Part shown: positions 35,713 to 37,056 of the stretch, one piece after another
How the letters are laid out: every line of letters starts with the position of its first letter
How positions within the stretch are numbered: the first letter of the stretch is position 1
Source: a virus
IMG/VR virus record: IMGVR_UViG_3300046782_000441
Span: 1 to 37,056 of that record
Direction: 5' to 3' (one strand)
Length of the DNA stretch: 37,056 nucleotides
The notes under the pieces: model-generated
What the model saw: the letters and a program-made list of their open reading frames with translations, nothing else
The model's database searches: none
Told to the model about the DNA's origin: nothing
Program-made: the position numbers and the translations under genes

Positions 35713-36016
35713 GGCTCTCCTGCTCTTCCTTGTCTTCCTTCGCGGCCCTCGTGTGCTTCTCGGTCGCGTGCGCGCGCGTCGCGGGTGGTGCGGCGCCGTT
35801 CTCCTCGTTCCACGCGACGAGGCTCTCGATGGTCTGCTCGCCCGTGATGGTGTACCCCTTCCGGATGTACACCACCGCATTGGTAGCCGCCGCCACGAAG
35901 CTCTCGCCGTCGTTCCGCAGATACGTGAAGTAGAGCGTGCCTGGCGGTGCGGGCACGTTGCCCTGCGTCGCGGACTGGATCGCCAGCGCCTGGTAATCGA
36001 CCGGTGTTTCAGACAT
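35699..36016 (-). CDS. Small virion-region protein with charged tail
   Basis: 105 residues. The first 75 form a compact beta-rich domain (PGTLYFTYLRNDGESFVAAA, AVVYIRKGYTITGEQTIESL), and the rest is a Lys/Glu-rich tail. Start and end overlap both neighbours by 8 and 14 nt. Head-tail joining role inferred from position only. Confidence 0.55.
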   Translation of the reverse strand: MSETPVDYQALAIQSATQGNVPAPPGTLYFTYLRNDGESFVAAATNAVVYIRKGYTITGEQTIESLVAWNEENGAAPPATRAHATEKHTRAAKEDKEEQESHADR

Positions 36017-36629
36017 TGGCTCTCCCCCTCCGTCGAGACTCGTCGATGGGATCGTGTCCTCGGCCCTCGATGGTGGTGGCGCGCGAACCTTCAGCGCCTA
36101 GCTTGCGCTGCAGGTCCTCGAGTGTTTCGGACACTTCCACCCCGCGCAGCAACGCCGGCTCCGGCTCGCTCCGCTTCGGCGTCGTATCCACGACCCGCAC
36201 CAACGTGCCACGCTCGCGGATCGACTTGATCGTTGCTTCGAGCTCGTCGATGCTCTGGTCGTCGATCCCGTCCAGGTCAATCAGGGCAGACAGCGTCGGA
36301 TCTTTGCTGTCGGCTTTCCTGATCGCGTTAATCAGGTTCGCCTTGCGCCGCTGCTCGGCAATCACCCGCGGGCGTTCGATGCGCTCCCACTCTTCGATTT
36401 CCGAGATGCTCTCGCCGCGAGCTGGTTGGTCAGCGAGTATGTGGAACCCTTTGTCCTCGTAGTACGCCCTTGACTGTGGGTCCGACTGGAGTTGGACGAT
36501 ATACCCGTCGGGACGGGCATACCAGCGCAAATCGTAGTTATAGTTTTTGCCGCGCTTGGGCTGGATACCGGTCCGCCCAAGCGTCTTCTCGACCATCCGG
36601 TCGGTGAAGGTTTCGGTTGGCGCCGCCAT
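36009..36629 (-). CDS. Helical protein immediately downstream of the capsid gene
   Basis: 206 residues from the ATG at 36629, two bases after the capsid stop. A Lys/Tyr-rich start (QPKRGKNYNYDLRWYARPDG) is followed by a predominantly charged helical middle (EWERIERPRVIAEQRRKANL, IDELEATIKSIRERGTLVRV) and a basic end. Common place for a head-completion or adaptor protein; no named family. Confidence 0.58.
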   Translation of the reverse strand: MAAPTETFTDRMVEKTLGRTGIQPKRGKNYNYDLRWYARPDGYIVQLQSDPQSRAYYEDKGFHILADQPARGESISEIEEWERIERPRVIAEQRRKANLINAIRKADSKDPTLSALIDLDGIDDQSIDELEATIKSIRERGTLVRVVDTTPKRSEPEPALLRGVEVSETLEDLQRKLGAEGSRATTIEGRGHDPIDESRRRGRANV

Positions 36630-36631
36630 GT

Positions 36632-37056
36632 CTAGCTCGCGCCGCGGACCCACACGCCGAAGTTGTCGCGCATTTCCTGGTGCCCGTAGATCTCTTCGAC
36701 CGCGAGCTTCCAGGTGAAGACGTCTATGTCATAGAATATATGCGTCTTCGGCGTGCGCTGCATGATCAGCGCGACCGCTTCGCGATGCAAGATCGCGTTG
36801 TTCGCCTGGCCCGCGGACGGCTTCACCAGGTTGGTGGTGATGCCCAGGTTGAGCCCGTACATGTCGCCGAGCATGCCGTTCTTGGCCGGCATACTGCCGT
36901 TGCCGATGTACAGCGCGTTGCTCCAGCGATCGAGCGCCAGTTTGGCCACCTTCTCAGCCGGCGACATGAGAAAGAAGCGGTCGTTCTGCGGCGCGTCGGC
37001 GTTGTCCAGGAACTGGACCGCGGACAGCACGTTCGCATCCGACGCGACGGTACCGA
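36632..37056 (-). CDS. Major capsid protein, C-terminal part (joins 1-557 across the circle)
   Basis: This carries the C-terminal part of the coat protein. The unique part is 36632-36929, and the last 127 bases repeat 1-127. It ends in QEMRDNFGVWVRGAS-stop, a typical capsid end. Joined to 1-557, the gene is 855 nt and 284 residues without a stop or frameshift, which is strong evidence that the genome is circular. Confidence 0.85.
   Translation of the reverse strand, partial: GTVASDANVLSAVQFLDNADAPQNDRFFLMSPAEKVAKLALDRWSNALYIGNGSMPAKNGMLGDMYGLNLGITTNLVKPSAGQANNAILHREAVALIMQRTPKTHIFYDIDVFTWKLAVEEIYGHQEMRDNFGVWVRGAS
36930..37056. repeat. Terminal direct repeat, right copy
   Basis: Identical to 1-127; see the left copy. 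The unique genome length is 36,929 bp. Confidence 0.93.

Noticed and set aside
1-37056. tRNA genes or CRISPR arrays
   Set aside because: No cloverleaf with TTCRA arm and no regularly spaced direct repeats were noticed on either strand. A dedicated scan would be decisive.

Overview
This window is almost certainly one complete, circularly assembled genome of a temperate, short-tailed (podovirus-like) double-stranded DNA phage. The first 127 bases are repeated exactly as the last 127 (36930-37056), so the unique length is 36,929 bp and the window opens in the middle of the major capsid gene. Head genes (small and large terminase, portal, scaffold, capsid), a 1661-residue virion protein with cell-wall domains, and the lack of any tape-measure, sheath or baseplate gene fit a podovirus. 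The DNA is GC-rich, many starts are GTG or TTG, genes overlap by 1-14 nt, and one lysis-region protein carries Thr-Pro repeats of a kind common in Chloroflexota. A Chloroflexota or related GC-rich host is a reasonable but unproven guess.

Layout. A long leftward (minus) transcription unit starts near 20650. It first carries small regulators and zinc proteins, a membrane-anchored lysozyme-like enzyme, a putative single-strand annealing protein, a Dam-type methyltransferase, PD-(D/E)XK and VRR-NUC nucleases, a winged-helix replication protein and a DUF559-like nuclease (20647 to 14764). It continues into terminase, portal, the giant virion protein, two internal virion proteins, scaffold and capsid (14760 to 1). 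Through the circular junction it runs on into head-tail, tail and fibre genes (36629 to 30378), ending with a C39-like peptidase and several small membrane proteins (30061 to 28179).

A rightward (plus) unit of about 4.3 kb (23836 to 28096) carries a SWIM zinc protein, small unknown proteins, coiled-coil proteins, an HNH nuclease and two copies of a Mom/GNAT-like protein. It diverges from a leftward lysogeny block made of an XRE repressor, a small zinc protein and a large serine recombinase (23772 to 21506). A second divergent pair of DNA-binding proteins (20318-20647 and 20866-21309) is flanked by two matching sites in inverted orientation.

Two insertions break the strand pattern of the late region. 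One is a plus-strand pair of small genes with its own promoter (4538-5209), encoding a coiled-coil protein and a multi-span membrane protein. The other is a NUMOD4-HNH homing endonuclease gene (34109-34645) whose 3' end re-creates the last codons of the tail gene it abuts. The most interesting signals are the paired inverted sites by the recombinase, a repeated motif after stop codons in the accessory operon, the duplicated Mom-like gene, a likely +1 frameshift fusing two ORFs into one peptidase, and the homing endonuclease junction.
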